From Dehalogenimonas sp. THU2 (GTDB lineage: Bacteria; Chloroflexota; Dehalococcoidia; Dehalococcoidales; Dehalococcoidaceae): DNA of 64,000 nucleotides. A program made the translations under genes and the position numbers. This document shows, one piece after another, positions 52,568 through 61,907 of the stretch. The notes beneath the pieces are model-generated. The model ran no database searches. It was not told the origin of the DNA and saw only the letters and a program-made list of their open reading frames with translations. Position 1 is the stretch's first letter. Every line of letters starts with the position of its first letter. The stretch spans positions 62,001 to 126,000 of the forward strand of contig NZ_JBDLLU010000005.1 in assembly GCF_039749495.1 (NCBI RefSeq), written 5' to 3'.

Positions 52568-55500
52568 CTAATCCTCGTTAAATATAATTTGGAAGTCTGA
52601 GCCACGATCGGTTTTGACCGTTAATTTACCGGATAACTGGTGTTCAGCCAAAGCCCTGACCAATCTCATGCCCAGCGATCGATCATTTTGCGGATCGAAA
52701 CCCGACGGCAGACCGACCCCGTTATCCTTAACAGATAAGATGTACCGCCCATTGTCTGGTTGTAAAGAAACCCGGATAGAGCCGCGTTGACCGTCGGGGA
52801 AAGCGTACTTTAAGGCGTTAGTCACCAGTTCGTTGATAATGAGCCCCAAGGGAATGGCGGTATCCAGGTTGAAGACCACATCGGCGACATCTATCTCAGC
52901 ATGTACCGTCCCTGGGGACAGTGAGTAGGCGTGCAACAGGTTATTGACCAGTTCCTTGGCGTATTCCTTGATGCTGATACGCGCCAGATCGGCTGATTGA
53001 TAGAGCTTGTTGTAGACTAAAGACATGCTCTTGATGCGATCCTGGCTTTCTTTGAGCATTTGCTTGGTCTGTTCGTCAGTTACGAACTGAGCTTGCATTT
53101 TAAGCAGGCTGGAGATGACCTGCATGTTGTTTTTGACCCGATGGTGAATCTCCTTGAGCAACAGTTCCTTTTCAGCTAACGCCGCTTTGATCCTTTCCTG
53201 CGCTTTTTTACTCTCGGTGATGTCGCGGGCGATGGTGGAAAATCCTGTGACGCGGCCGGCGATATCCTTGACCGGCGAAATGGTAACTGCGACATCGATA
53301 ATGGCTCCGTCCTTGCGGCGGCGGGCCGTTTCCCAATGATCAGCCTGTCCGAATTCACGGATTTGCTTGAGAATTCCGGGAGTGTCGTTATCGGTACCGG
53401 GGGGGATAAGCGGCGTGTTGGATTGCCCGATCATTTCCTCGGCAGTGTATCCCAGCATTTTTTCGGCCGCTTTGTTCCAACTGGTGATGATGCCGTTGAT
53501 ATCCCGGCCGATCAGGGCGTCGGCGGAGAATTCCACGATTGCCGCCAATTGAGATTTGGTTTCCCAGGTGCGGTTGCGCTCGGTGACATCTGTGAAGATG
53601 GTGGCGAATCCATTTTCGCCCCAGGGCGCTATCGAGATATCGAAATCCCTGTCCAAGGGTGTGAAATGCACCTGAATATGATCCGGCCGGCCGGTGAGAG
53701 CCACTCCAGCATACTCTTCAAGGTAGGGGGGTTTGGCGACGCCATAAGCTTCGGTGGCCAGTTTACCGATAACTTGGGCCTTTTTGAGACCGAGTATTTC
53801 TTCAAATTTCGGATTGACATCGATTATCCGGTAATTCACCGCCTGGCCGCGTTTATCCATCACCAACTGGTGTAGAGCGACACCCTCGGTCATGCTGTTA
53901 AAAAGCGAACGCAACCTGGATTCATTTTCCTGGAGAGCGATTTCCGTCTTTTTACGCTCACTGATATCCTTGATGACATGTACCGTACCGACACATTGCC
54001 CGTCCCTGACGATCGGTGAAGTGGTGACTTCTATGAATTTGCCTAGCGCCGGCTCCATGAATTCGGCGGCGGCCTGACGGCAACTCCGAAGAGTGCAGTC
54101 GTGGGGACAGCCTGATGTTGCATTTTCGGTACCATGCACGAGCTCGAAACAATGCCGACCCTTGATGTTATCGATGGGTACCTCGACCAGATCGGCAAAC
54201 GCCTGGTTGACCCGCACGATATGGTGTTCGGCGTCGATGATGCTGATCGCATCCTTGATGGAGTCGAACGTATTTTCCCAGTCATCGGCGGCGCTTCTTA
54301 GCTTTTCCTCCAGGCGCTTGCGTTCGGTCACCACATCGAAAACGGCAACAAAGTAACCTGTTTCCGGGCTGTAAACAGAAATATTGAACCACATATCCAG
54401 GGCTTCCACGTAATTCTCAAATGCTTCGGGGTTACCGGTCACGGCCACGCGTCCGTATATCTCAAGCAATTCCGGGTTCGACTCGGCGATACCCGGAATG
54501 ACTTCGGTGACCTTTTTCCCGACTACATCTTTCAGCCCCGTCAATTCATAAAAGGCATGATTGACATTCAGGTAGACAAAATCGGCAGGCACCTCGTCAT
54601 GAAAAATCATGCAGCAATAGGCCAAACCGTTCAGCATGTTCTCGAACAGAGTCCGGTACAGCATTTCACTGTGGTGGAGCGCCTGCTCCGCTCGCTTGCG
54701 GTCGGTAACGTTACGGAGGAAAACCACCCTCCCGTTGGCTTTCCCCCCGCCGTCCATGAGCTGGGTGACGTCGGCTTCCAGGTCGGTTCCATTTTGAGTG
54801 ATCAGGCAGAATCCGGAAGGTGATTCGTCGATAGTCCCGATGTTAGAAATCCATGGGGCCGACGTGGCGAGTGTTTCCAAAGGACGGCTGATGATTTCTC
54901 CGCTGTTTATCCCAAGCATTTCTCTGGCAGCACGGTTCATGTCGATGATGCGGTTACGGCGGTCCAGCACTAACATCCCATCAGGGATGGTATCGATTAT
55001 CACATTACGGGCAACTGGAAGTATGTCGAGGAGTTGCCAGTGGAATATGGCAAAAAGGAACAAGATACCGGAAAAAGAAAAGGCAACCCTTGTCAGGTCA
55101 TAGCCGGGAAACGGGTTATTTCCGGATACATAGATGAAACCGGATAGCCACGGCGCCGCAACCCCGGCCAGCATCAGCACCGTTCGGGGCAGATACTCCT
55201 GGTGCGTCTGGAGGGCGTGACGGACCAGCAGTATGCCGCCCGCCAGAATGCACAGGCTGGTATAGCCGATGTTGGACAGCCAGAACCAGATTCCGTGCCC
55301 ATATATGATGAGGTTGGAACCTGCCGGCCCCGAGCTGAAGGAATTCCAGATTAAGCCGTGCTGCTCGTTGGTGGCGGCCAGAATAAGGGTTACAGCCGGA
55401 ATGAAGAAAGCCGCGCTTATGGTGCGCCGGTTGAGCCATTTTACTAACCCGGTGTAATCGGCTGCGAATAGGAGGAATAAAACGGGTACGCTAACGCCGC

Positions 55501-55732
55501 CGATGTATTCCAGCTTTGAGAATAAAATTTTGGTTTCCTGCGCAGGGGCTGAAACTTCCAGCATTCCGAAGAAGGTCCACACGCTTGCGGCGGCCATCAA
55601 TAAGGCCAACGCCAGGCCACCCGTCGATTTCCGTCGCTGCCAGGAGACTGCGGCCACGATTGTGGCGATGGTGAACGATACCGCGTAAACGGCGGTATAA
55701 GATGTCAGAATGAAGGCAGGTGTTTCCGGCAT
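52568..55732 (-). CDS. Multi-PAS membrane sensor histidine kinase (HisKA_2 type)
   Basis: 1054 aa. Seven N-terminal membrane helices (about 1-230; 7TM-HisKA type sensor), then five PAS domains in series (about 240-350, 355-470, 480-600, 605-720 and 728-845), a phosphoacceptor box LLKEIHHRVKNNMQVISSLL-like (His in EIHHRVKNN, about 868) of the HWE/HisKA_2 group and an HATPase domain ending with a RGSDFQIIF segment. No heme- or flavin-specific residue can be named for the PAS domains by eye. It should phosphorylate the response regulator encoded next to it. Confidence 0.9.
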   Translation of the reverse strand: MPETPAFILTSYTAVYAVSFTIATIVAAVSWQRRKSTGGLALALLMAAASVWTFFGMLEVSAPAQETKILFSKLEYIGGVSVPVLFLLFAADYTGLVKWLNRRTISAAFFIPAVTLILAATNEQHGLIWNSFSSGPAGSNLIIYGHGIWFWLSNIGYTSLCILAGGILLVRHALQTHQEYLPRTVLMLAGVAAPWLSGFIYVSGNNPFPGYDLTRVAFSFSGILFLFAIFHWQLLDILPVARNVIIDTIPDGMLVLDRRNRIIDMNRAAREMLGINSGEIISRPLETLATSAPWISNIGTIDESPSGFCLITQNGTDLEADVTQLMDGGGKANGRVVFLRNVTDRKRAEQALHHSEMLYRTLFENMLNGLAYCCMIFHDEVPADFVYLNVNHAFYELTGLKDVVGKKVTEVIPGIAESNPELLEIYGRVAVTGNPEAFENYVEALDMWFNISVYSPETGYFVAVFDVVTERKRLEEKLRSAADDWENTFDSIKDAISIIDAEHHIVRVNQAFADLVEVPIDNIKGRHCFELVHGTENATSGCPHDCTLRSCRQAAAEFMEPALGKFIEVTTSPIVRDGQCVGTVHVIKDISERKKTEIALQENESRLRSLFNSMTEGVALHQLVMDKRGQAVNYRIIDVNPKFEEILGLKKAQVIGKLATEAYGVAKPPYLEEYAGVALTGRPDHIQVHFTPLDRDFDISIAPWGENGFATIFTDVTERNRTWETKSQLAAIVEFSADALIGRDINGIITSWNKAAEKMLGYTAEEMIGQSNTPLIPPGTDNDTPGILKQIREFGQADHWETARRRKDGAIIDVAVTISPVKDIAGRVTGFSTIARDITESKKAQERIKAALAEKELLLKEIHHRVKNNMQVISSLLKMQAQFVTDEQTKQMLKESQDRIKSMSLVYNKLYQSADLARISIKEYAKELVNNLLHAYSLSPGTVHAEIDVADVVFNLDTAIPLGLIINELVTNALKYAFPDGQRGSIRVSLQPDNGRYILSVKDNGVGLPSGFDPQNDRSLGMRLVRALAEHQLSGKLTVKTDRGSDFQIIFNED

Positions 55733-55903
55733 GGATCAGGCGGCCCTGACTGTGACGGTGTTGGGAAAACGATACGGTATGTTACCAGATAACCGGCAGG
55801 TACGGAATCGCGGGTATGTTGAATATCTGTTCATTTTTGTTTAACCATGGTATCACGTTCCCCGGTATTGTCAAGATAGTGCGGCCTGCTCCGGTACGGA
55901 TGA

Positions 55904-58255
55904 TCATTTCAGCCGCAGCACCGTCGCCCCGTCGCCGCCCTGTTCCCGGGGAGCTGAGGCGAAAGAGCGCACAAGGGGATGCCTGCCCGCCTGCTCCCGC
56001 ACGATAGCGCGGACTGCGCCGGTGCCGAAACCATGGATGATCCGCACTTCAGGAAGATTGGCCGTAGCCGCGTCGTTCAGGTATTCATCGAGCAACGACT
56101 CGATGTCGTCGGCGCGTTTACCCCGGAGGTCCAGTTCCAAACCTACGCTTTTTCCGGAGGAAATTACCCGCACCGCGGCCTGGGGCGTCCTTGCCGGTTC
56201 ACCGGACAACTTTGTAAGTCCGTCCCGCCTCAATTTGAAGTGCAGCGGTCCGGCGGCGACCCCGACCTGGTCTGATTTTTCGTTTACGGCGATGACAGTG
56301 GCTTCGATTTCAGCTGCCTTCAACCAGACGCGATCACCGGTTCCGATGGTGGCGTCCTCGACGGCGGCGATACCCGCTTCAGACCGCCAGATACCCTGTT
56401 TCAATCTCCCCCGCACCAGCCCGGAAACCTCCCGGGCGTTGGTCACGGCGGCCTGTGAACGTTCGCGCTCGAGGGCAGTCCTGGCCTGCCGCAACTCTTT
56501 TTCGAGCACGGCTGCTTCTTCTATTATGGCGTCGCGGGCCGCCCGTAATATGGATTGCTTCTCTTCTTTTAATCTGGTGAGTTCGACGGCCAGGCTTTTA
56601 TTCTGTCTTTGCAGCGTGTCTTTCTCACACGCCAGCAGCTTTTGGAGGTCTTCCACCCGCCGTTTCTCCGCCTGTAGTTCGGTCAGCAATTCTTCGAGTT
56701 GCCGCGCTCCCTCGGCCAGCAAATGGCGGGAAGTTTCGATGACGCTGCCTGGCAAGCCGAATCTGGCGGCGGTGGCGATGGCGTTTGATCCGCCGGGCAT
56801 ACCCAGCGTCAGGTGGTAGGTAGGATTCAATGTTTCTGGGTCGAAGTCGAAAGATGCGTTTTCAAGTCCCGGCGTGACATGAGCGAAGACTTTCAGGTCA
56901 GTATAGTGCGAGGTGGCCGCCGCCAGCACCCCGGATGATTTCAAATGCGTCAGGATAGCCCGCGCCAGGGCGGAGCCTTCCTGGGGGTCGGTGCTGGCGC
57001 CGAGTTCATCGAGGAGTACCAGGCTGCTGCTACTTACATTATTGAGGATACGGGCGATATTACTCATATGGCCGCTGAAGGTCGACAGGGCTTCCTGGAC
57101 GCTCTGTTCATCGCCGATGTCGGCAAAAACGCTCTTGAAAACCGGTAATCTGGTGTTTTCACCCGCCGGTATAGGTAAACCGGCCTGGGTCATCAGGGAC
57201 AGCAGGCCGATAGTTTTTAAAGCGACGGTTTTACCGCCGGTGTTGGGCCCGGTGATGACCATGATGGAAAAATCCCGACCCAATTCGACCGACAGCGGTA
57301 CCGCCGTCCCGCCCAGCAGCGGGTGGCGGGCGGTATCGAGGCGGACCACCGCCGGTTCACTCGCCGACGGTTTGAAGATGGCCGCCTCGCGTGACCGGGT
57401 GCGAATGGCGTAATGCCCTTTGGCCAGCGCCAGATCGATATGGGCTGCGGCGTCCAAGCTGGTCTCTATACCGTCTGAAACGGCGCCGACCAGCGCGGAT
57501 AATTCGGTCAGGATGCGCTCTATCTCCCGCGCTTCCTCGATCTCCAGTTCCTTGAACTCATTACCCAGTTCCAGAGCGGCGAATGGTTCGACAAAGACGG
57601 TGGCCCCGGTGTTGGAGACGTCATGGATTATGCCCTTGATCTCGCCCTTGTGTTCCGCTTTTACTGCGATGGAGAACCGGCCCTCTCTTTCGGTGATGAT
57701 GGGTTCCTGGATATAACGCCGGGTGGCGTCTGAGTTGATGAAGCTCTGCAGTTTTTCCCCGACCTCGGCTCGCTTGGCCCGCAGTCGGTGGCGGAGGCTC
57801 GACAGTTTGTCGGAGGCATTGGGCAGCAAGTCTCCCTCCGGCGATATCGCCCGGTCCAGACCCTTCTCCAGGTGGGAGAAATCACCGATCTCGGTGGCGA
57901 TGCCTTGAAGACGGGGCGTCTCTTCGGTTATTTCACGGAACTTGAATTTCAGGCGCCTGAGTATAGCTAGGGAACTACGGATCTCCGAGAGTATCTTAGG
58001 TTCCAGTACCCGCCCGAGGGACGCGTAACGTGTTTCCTCAGAGATATCGGTTAGTCCGTAAACGGAGAAACCCGGTTCCAGTTCCAACACCTTCCGTGCC
58101 TCGGCGGATTCCTCCAAACGGGCTTTGATGAAATCGATATCGGTCGAAGGCTCAAGTGACAGCGCCAGTGAACGGGAGCCGGAAAAGGCGCAATGACCGG
58201 CGATGATATCGCGGACGCGAGGGAATTCCAGGAGGTCCAGATCTTTTTCAAACAT
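55904..58255 (-). CDS. mutS2: Endonuclease/ribosome-rescue protein MutS2
   Basis: 783 aa. Coiled core helices, then the MutS ATPase with Walker A GPNTGGKT (336-343) and Walker B SLVLLDELGASTDPQEG; a long coiled coil (about 520-620) and a C-terminal Smr domain (about 705-783) with LDLRGKRADD and HGFGTGAVRAIV. In other bacteria MutS2 suppresses recombination or acts on collided ribosomes. The start follows its -10 box by seven bases, so the mRNA is likely leaderless. Confidence 0.94.
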   Translation of the reverse strand: MFEKDLDLLEFPRVRDIIAGHCAFSGSRSLALSLEPSTDIDFIKARLEESAEARKVLELEPGFSVYGLTDISEETRYASLGRVLEPKILSEIRSSLAILRRLKFKFREITEETPRLQGIATEIGDFSHLEKGLDRAISPEGDLLPNASDKLSSLRHRLRAKRAEVGEKLQSFINSDATRRYIQEPIITEREGRFSIAVKAEHKGEIKGIIHDVSNTGATVFVEPFAALELGNEFKELEIEEAREIERILTELSALVGAVSDGIETSLDAAAHIDLALAKGHYAIRTRSREAAIFKPSASEPAVVRLDTARHPLLGGTAVPLSVELGRDFSIMVITGPNTGGKTVALKTIGLLSLMTQAGLPIPAGENTRLPVFKSVFADIGDEQSVQEALSTFSGHMSNIARILNNVSSSSLVLLDELGASTDPQEGSALARAILTHLKSSGVLAAATSHYTDLKVFAHVTPGLENASFDFDPETLNPTYHLTLGMPGGSNAIATAARFGLPGSVIETSRHLLAEGARQLEELLTELQAEKRRVEDLQKLLACEKDTLQRQNKSLAVELTRLKEEKQSILRAARDAIIEEAAVLEKELRQARTALERERSQAAVTNAREVSGLVRGRLKQGIWRSEAGIAAVEDATIGTGDRVWLKAAEIEATVIAVNEKSDQVGVAAGPLHFKLRRDGLTKLSGEPARTPQAAVRVISSGKSVGLELDLRGKRADDIESLLDEYLNDAATANLPEVRIIHGFGTGAVRAIVREQAGRHPLVRSFASAPREQGGDGATVLRLK

Positions 58256-58262
58256 GCTTTTT

Positions 58263-58268
58263 ATTGTA
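58263..58268 (-). promoter_or_regulatory. mutS2 extended -10 box next to the start codon
   Basis: Minus-strand TGA-TACAAT (box at 58263-58268) ends seven bases before the ATG at 58255. The -35 region (TTTATG) is weak, as is usual with an extended -10. Confidence 0.5.
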
Positions 58269-58554
58269 TCACCATTGATAATTTACATAAAGATATTTTG
58301 AGCGACTACGTAATATTGACTTACATAGTACCAACGGGAGAATACCAGCAGCAAACAGAGGTGAAAGACTTTATTAGTTAACGGGCAACATAACTCCCAT
58401 TGTGTAATCTAACTATCAACGTGAGGGTCGCGAAGTCAGAGTGACAGGTATGCGTAGTTAGCGTATTGTAATTGTGCGAGACCGATATAAAATAATTGGT
58501 AATGGAAGAAACACGGATTGAGCGGAAAAAACGCTAATTGTAGACAGATAATGG
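58269..58554. other. AT-rich intergenic region without a gene
   Basis: No coding frame of quality, tRNA or repeat is seen in these 286 bases; the composition is more AT-rich than elsewhere. It separates mutS2 from tRNA-Asp, which points the same way. Confidence 0.5.
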
Positions 58555-58628
58555 CGACCCCGATGGGATTCGAACCCACGATCTCCACCGTGACAGGGTG
58601 GCATGTTAGACCGCTACACCACGGGGCC
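58555..58628 (-). tRNA. tRNA-Asp (GTC)
   Basis: 74 bases on the minus strand: acceptor GGCCCCG/CGGGGTC with one G-U pair, anticodon stem CCACC/GGTGG with loop CTGTCAC (anticodon GTC), T-loop GTTCGAATC. Discriminator G; no encoded CCA. Confidence 0.97.
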
Positions 58629-58640
58629 GCGCGAAGAAGA

Positions 58641-58670
58641 AGTGTACCTTAGTCGGCTGGGGACTGTCAA
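58641..58670 (-). promoter_or_regulatory. tRNA-Asp promoter
   Basis: Minus-strand TTGACA (58665-58670), 18-base spacer, TACACT (58641-58646), twelve bases before the tRNA 5' end. Confidence 0.75.
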
Positions 58671-58693
58671 ACGGAATCCCGTACGACCGTATA

Positions 58694-58722
58694 TTGTTTG
58701 CCATTTACCCTTGTGCTATAAT
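58694..58722 (+). promoter_or_regulatory. rpsF operon promoter
   Basis: TTGTTT (58694-58699), 17-base spacer and TATAAT (58717-58722) preceded by TGC, an extended -10 element. Confidence 0.75.
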
Positions 58723-58749
58723 GCTTCGGTATTTTTGATAACAGGCATT

Positions 58750-59118
58750 ATGCGGGAGGACACTACCATCGCTGTCAAAGAAAAAAAGAATCAGGCCATG
58801 GCCGAACTGCTGCGCACCCGCACCGAACCGGTCCGCAGCTATGAACTGGTCATCATCTATCGCCCGGAACTGACCCCGGAAAAGGTCGACGCCGGAATTG
58901 CCCATGTCACCGGATTGGTGACCGGCAGCGGCGGAACCATTGGCGCGGTCGATATGTGGGGTAAGCGCAAGTTAGCCTATCCTATAAAACATCAGGCCGA
59001 AGGCATTTATGTGCTTCTGAAATTTACCGCCGTTTCATCGTTGCTCAAGAAGATCAACGGCGATCTGCGCATTTCGGAAGATGTGCTCAGGCATATGGCT
59101 GTCGCGCCGGAGGCTTAA
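58750..59118 (+). CDS. rpsF: 30S ribosomal protein S6
   Basis: 122 aa from the first ATG. The S6 core starts at RSYELVIIYRPEL and continues with GGTIGAVDMWGKRKLAYPIKHQAEGIYVLLKF and EDVLRHM. The N-terminus is uncertain: GGGAGG (58754-58759) lies inside this reading and points to an in-frame ATC at 58768 eight bases on, while an ATG at 58798 gives the family's usual length but has no clear ribosome binding site. It is the first gene of the rpsF-ssb-rpsR operon. Confidence 0.9.
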   Translation: MREDTTIAVKEKKNQAMAELLRTRTEPVRSYELVIIYRPELTPEKVDAGIAHVTGLVTGSGGTIGAVDMWGKRKLAYPIKHQAEGIYVLLKFTAVSSLLKKINGDLRISEDVLRHMAVAPEA

Positions 59119-59146
59119 GGTCTCCGAATATTATTAGGAGTAATCC

Positions 59147-59548
59147 ATGGTCAGTCTGAACAAGGTGATGATCATCGGCAACGTTGGTGGTGACCCGGAA
59201 ATGCGGTTTACCCCCAGCGGTCATCCGGTTACTTCTTTCAGTGTAGCCACTAACTGGCTCACCAACACTCCCGAGGGAGAAAGAAAAAAGGAAACCGAGT
59301 GGTTCAATGTGACCGCCTGGGATAAGCTGGCCGAACAGTGTAATCAGATTTTGAGCAAGGGCCGGTTGGTATATGTCGAAGGCCGGCTGCGGACCCGTAG
59401 TTGGGATGGGCAGGACGGTCAGAAGCATTACCGTACCGAGGTCGTCGCCAATCGGGTTACCTCACTTGATCGGGCGCCTTCGGCCGCCGGTGAAGCTGGC
59501 GGCGGTGATGCCGGCGGGGATATCAACCCGGAAGACATCCCCTTTTAA
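59147..59548 (+). CDS. ssb: Single-stranded DNA-binding protein
   Basis: 133 aa. OB-fold of bacterial SSB: LNKVMIIGNVGGDPEMRFTPSG, the TEWFNVTAWDKLAEQ box and GRLRTRSWDGQDGQKHYRTEV; the acidic tip DINPEDIPF binds partner proteins. It lies between the S6 and S18 genes, the standard order. Confidence 0.96.
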   Translation: MVSLNKVMIIGNVGGDPEMRFTPSGHPVTSFSVATNWLTNTPEGERKKETEWFNVTAWDKLAEQCNQILSKGRLVYVEGRLRTRSWDGQDGQKHYRTEVVANRVTSLDRAPSAAGEAGGGDAGGDINPEDIPF

Positions 59549-59587
59549 ATTAGTCGAACGAACTCAATATAAGCAGGAGATTATAAC

Positions 59588-60046
59588 TTGGTAGTTGCAA
59601 GAAGTTTCGGAGCCAGACCGCAGGGAGCGCGCCCCGCCGGACGTTTCGGTGGACGCGGACGTTTTCAGGCGAGGCGTAAAGTATGCGCCTTTTGCGCTGA
59701 CAGGAACATTGTCATCGATTATAAAGATACCGCCAGGCTCAGCCGCTTTATCTCCGAGCGGGGTAAGATCAATCCCCGCCGCCGAAGCGGCACCTGTGCC
59801 CGTCACCAGCGGGCGCTGGCAACGGCTATCAAACAGGCCCGCACCATCGCCCTGTTGCCGTTCGTACCGGAACATATCCGGCAGGCAGGTACCTTCTGGA
59901 CGATGAGTCCCGCCGCTCCCAAGGCGCCGGAATCCGTCGCTGAGGCCAAGGCTGCCACGGTTCCTGTTGAAAGCAAGATCGAAGCCGCGCCGGAAGTTGT
60001 GGCTGAATCCGTTGCGGACACCGTTGAGACGGCGCCGCAGAGCTAA
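59588..60046 (+). CDS. rpsR: 30S ribosomal protein S18 with long Ala/Glu-rich C-terminal extension
   Basis: 152 aa starting with TTG at 59588; AGGAGA lies seven bases upstream. Residues 1-95 contain the S18 fold ([24 protein letters not shown] and [22 protein letters not shown]), preceded by a Gly/Arg-rich head. The last 45 residues (after FWTM) are a low-complexity Ala/Glu/Val/Pro tail absent from most S18 proteins, which end about 75-90 residues long. Confidence 0.93.
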   Translation: MVVARSFGARPQGARPAGRFGGRGRFQARRKVCAFCADRNIVIDYKDTARLSRFISERGKINPRRRSGTCARHQRALATAIKQARTIALLPFVPEHIRQAGTFWTMSPAAPKAPESVAEAKAATVPVESKIEAAPEVVAESVADTVETAPQS

Positions 60047-60079
60047 TTTATTTTTTAGATATTCGAAAGAGGAATTATC

Positions 60080-60220
60080 GTGCCCAAAAGGACATATCAG
60101 CCTAAAAAAATTCCCCGGAAGAGGGAACATGGTTTTCTGGCCCGCATGGCCACCCGTGGCGGTCGCGATGTGCTGAAAGCACGGCGTGCCAAAGGGCGTA
60201 AGCGTCTTACTGTTGTCTAA
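60080..60220 (+). CDS. rpmH: 50S ribosomal protein L34
   Basis: 46 aa starting with GTG at 60080 (AGAGGAA eight bases upstream). The typical L34 text is present: [30 protein letters not shown] and a basic end. It heads the rpmH-rnpA-yidD-yidC-jag block. Confidence 0.96.
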   Translation: MPKRTYQPKKIPRKREHGFLARMATRGGRDVLKARRAKGRKRLTVV

Positions 60221-60258
60221 TGAGGTAGTCCCTCCGAAACCTTGATTACGGAGGGTGC

Positions 60259-60621
60259 ATGGAAAAAGAAAAGCGATTGCGGCGGCGAGAAGATTTCCGG
60301 CGGGTGCTGGACTCAGGTAGGGGTTTTGCCGATCGGTATATGGTTATAAAAAACACCCCAGGACCCGTGGAAAAAAGCCGTATCGGGATCGTTACCAGTA
60401 AAAAAGTCGGCGGCGCCGTTGAACGTAATATTGTCAGGCGGCGTCTCAGAGAAATATTAAGGCATATAGATCTTCAACCTGGACGGGATTTGGTTGTCAT
60501 CGCCCGCCAGGCCGCCAGTACCGCAACATTCAATGAACTTAGTGCAAGCGTTCGGAAACTGCTAGGGCGCACTGGACTGTTAAGTACCGAAGATGAAAAA
60601 AGCGGCTCTCTGGTTAATTGA
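60259..60621 (+). CDS. rnpA: Ribonuclease P protein component
   Basis: 120 aa. [18 protein letters not shown] at the start and the RNR-type box [17 protein letters not shown] (about 54-70) are diagnostic of RnpA. It binds RNase P RNA for tRNA 5' maturation. Its 3' end overlaps the start of yidD by 29 bases. Confidence 0.95.
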   Translation: MEKEKRLRRREDFRRVLDSGRGFADRYMVIKNTPGPVEKSRIGIVTSKKVGGAVERNIVRRRLREILRHIDLQPGRDLVVIARQAASTATFNELSASVRKLLGRTGLLSTEDEKSGSLVN

Positions 60622-60811
60622 ATTATATCAGAACTCCATTTCCCGGGTACTGCCCCCTTCATGCAGGTTCCAACCTACATGCTCTCACTATACTCATGAG
60701 GCGATTATCAGGTTCGGAATACTGAAAGGTGTTTGGCTGGGCGTAAAGCGATTGGCGCGGTGCCATCCCTTGAATAAAGGCGGCTATGATCCGGTGCCGG
60801 ATAGGAATTAA
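60593..60811 (+). CDS. yidD: Membrane protein insertion efficiency factor YidD
   Basis: 72 aa. [28 protein letters not shown] with the conserved cysteines, then [25 protein letters not shown] short amphipathic protein that helps YidC-dependent insertion. It overlaps rnpA at its start. Confidence 0.95.
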   Translation: MKKAALWLIELYQNSISRVLPPSCRFQPTCSHYTHEAIIRFGILKGVWLGVKRLARCHPLNKGGYDPVPDRN

Positions 60812-60821
60812 GGAGACTGGT

Positions 60822-61895
60822 TTGCGTATCCTAAAGAAGATAGTTGTAATGACCGGACTGCTGGGGTTGCTGGTCGTTGTGGCCAGTGGTTGCCTTGGCG
60901 GCGGTACCCGCAATGTCGGTTGGAGCGGCGTCACCGTATCAGGGGACGCCCTGTATTTCAATTCGCTTAACGGCACTCTGATCTCACTCAATGCCGAAGG
61001 AGGCACGCCTCGCTGGCAGGCGCCTCTGGAAAAAGCACTGGGCGCGTACGCATCTCCTCTGGTGGTCGATGACACACTATACATAGCGGCATTTGGCGGG
61101 CAGGTGTTCGCTCGCAATGCCGCGGGTGGCACCGAAAAATGGACTTATCCTACCGGCGGACAATTACCCGAAGCAATCGTCGGCGGGCTTGCCTACGATG
61201 ACGGCCGGCTATTCTACGGCAGTACCGATGGTAATGTTTATGCGCTCGATGCCGCTACGGGGCAAGAGATTTGGGAGTTCTCCACCGGCGACAAGATCTG
61301 GGCAACCCCCGTTATCGATGATGGGGTCTTGTACATAGGGTCGTTTGACAAGAGTTTCTACGCCATATCGACAGATACCGGGAGCGAACTCTGGAGTTTC
61401 GAAGCTGGCGGGGTATTCACCGCGACAGCTCTTATTTATGATGGCACTGTCATTGTGGGGTCTCTGGATCGTAACCTGTACTCGCTGGATAAACAAACCG
61501 GCACAATGCGCTGGCAGTTCGCGGCCGACCGCTGGTTCTGGGCGACTCCGGTTCTGATCGACGACACGATTTACGCTCCCAACACCGATAGCCGGGTATA
61601 TGCTATCAATGCCGACAATGGAACTCTCTCGACGACCTATGAAATGTCGGCGCCTGTTTCTTCCTCGCCCGTTGTGGTGAACGGCAACATTGTTGTGGCT
61701 GCCCAGGACGGGATTGTAAGCACTATCGACCCGTCCTCAGGGCAAATCACCCAGTTGGCGGATCTGGATGTCACCGTCCGGGCGCCTTTGACCGCCAGTG
61801 TTGACGTGATTTACGTCCATTCCCAAACAAATGAAGCTGTTTACGCTTTGAATGCAACCACCGGCACCCAATTGTGGTTCTACAGGGCTCAGTAA
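60822..61895 (+). CDS. PQQ-like beta-propeller repeat lipoprotein (BamB-like)
   Basis: 357 aa from a TTG at 60822 with AAGGAG eight bases upstream; an earlier ATG (60786) lies inside yidD and would spoil the signal peptide. Lipobox VVASGC (about residue 20-25). Six to seven repeats of the quinoprotein-propeller type (for example VVDDTLYIAAFGGQVFARNA, GLAYDDGRLFYGSTDGNVYALDA, PVIDDGVLYIGSFDKSFYAI). It is inserted between yidD and yidC, which suggests a role at the membrane-insertion site or merely a shared promoter. It is not the true BamB of diderms. Confidence 0.85.
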   Translation: MRILKKIVVMTGLLGLLVVVASGCLGGGTRNVGWSGVTVSGDALYFNSLNGTLISLNAEGGTPRWQAPLEKALGAYASPLVVDDTLYIAAFGGQVFARNAAGGTEKWTYPTGGQLPEAIVGGLAYDDGRLFYGSTDGNVYALDAATGQEIWEFSTGDKIWATPVIDDGVLYIGSFDKSFYAISTDTGSELWSFEAGGVFTATALIYDGTVIVGSLDRNLYSLDKQTGTMRWQFAADRWFWATPVLIDDTIYAPNTDSRVYAINADNGTLSTTYEMSAPVSSSPVVVNGNIVVAAQDGIVSTIDPSSGQITQLADLDVTVRAPLTASVDVIYVHSQTNEAVYALNATTGTQLWFYRAQ

Positions 61896-61907
61896 AGAGG
61901 TATTTGA

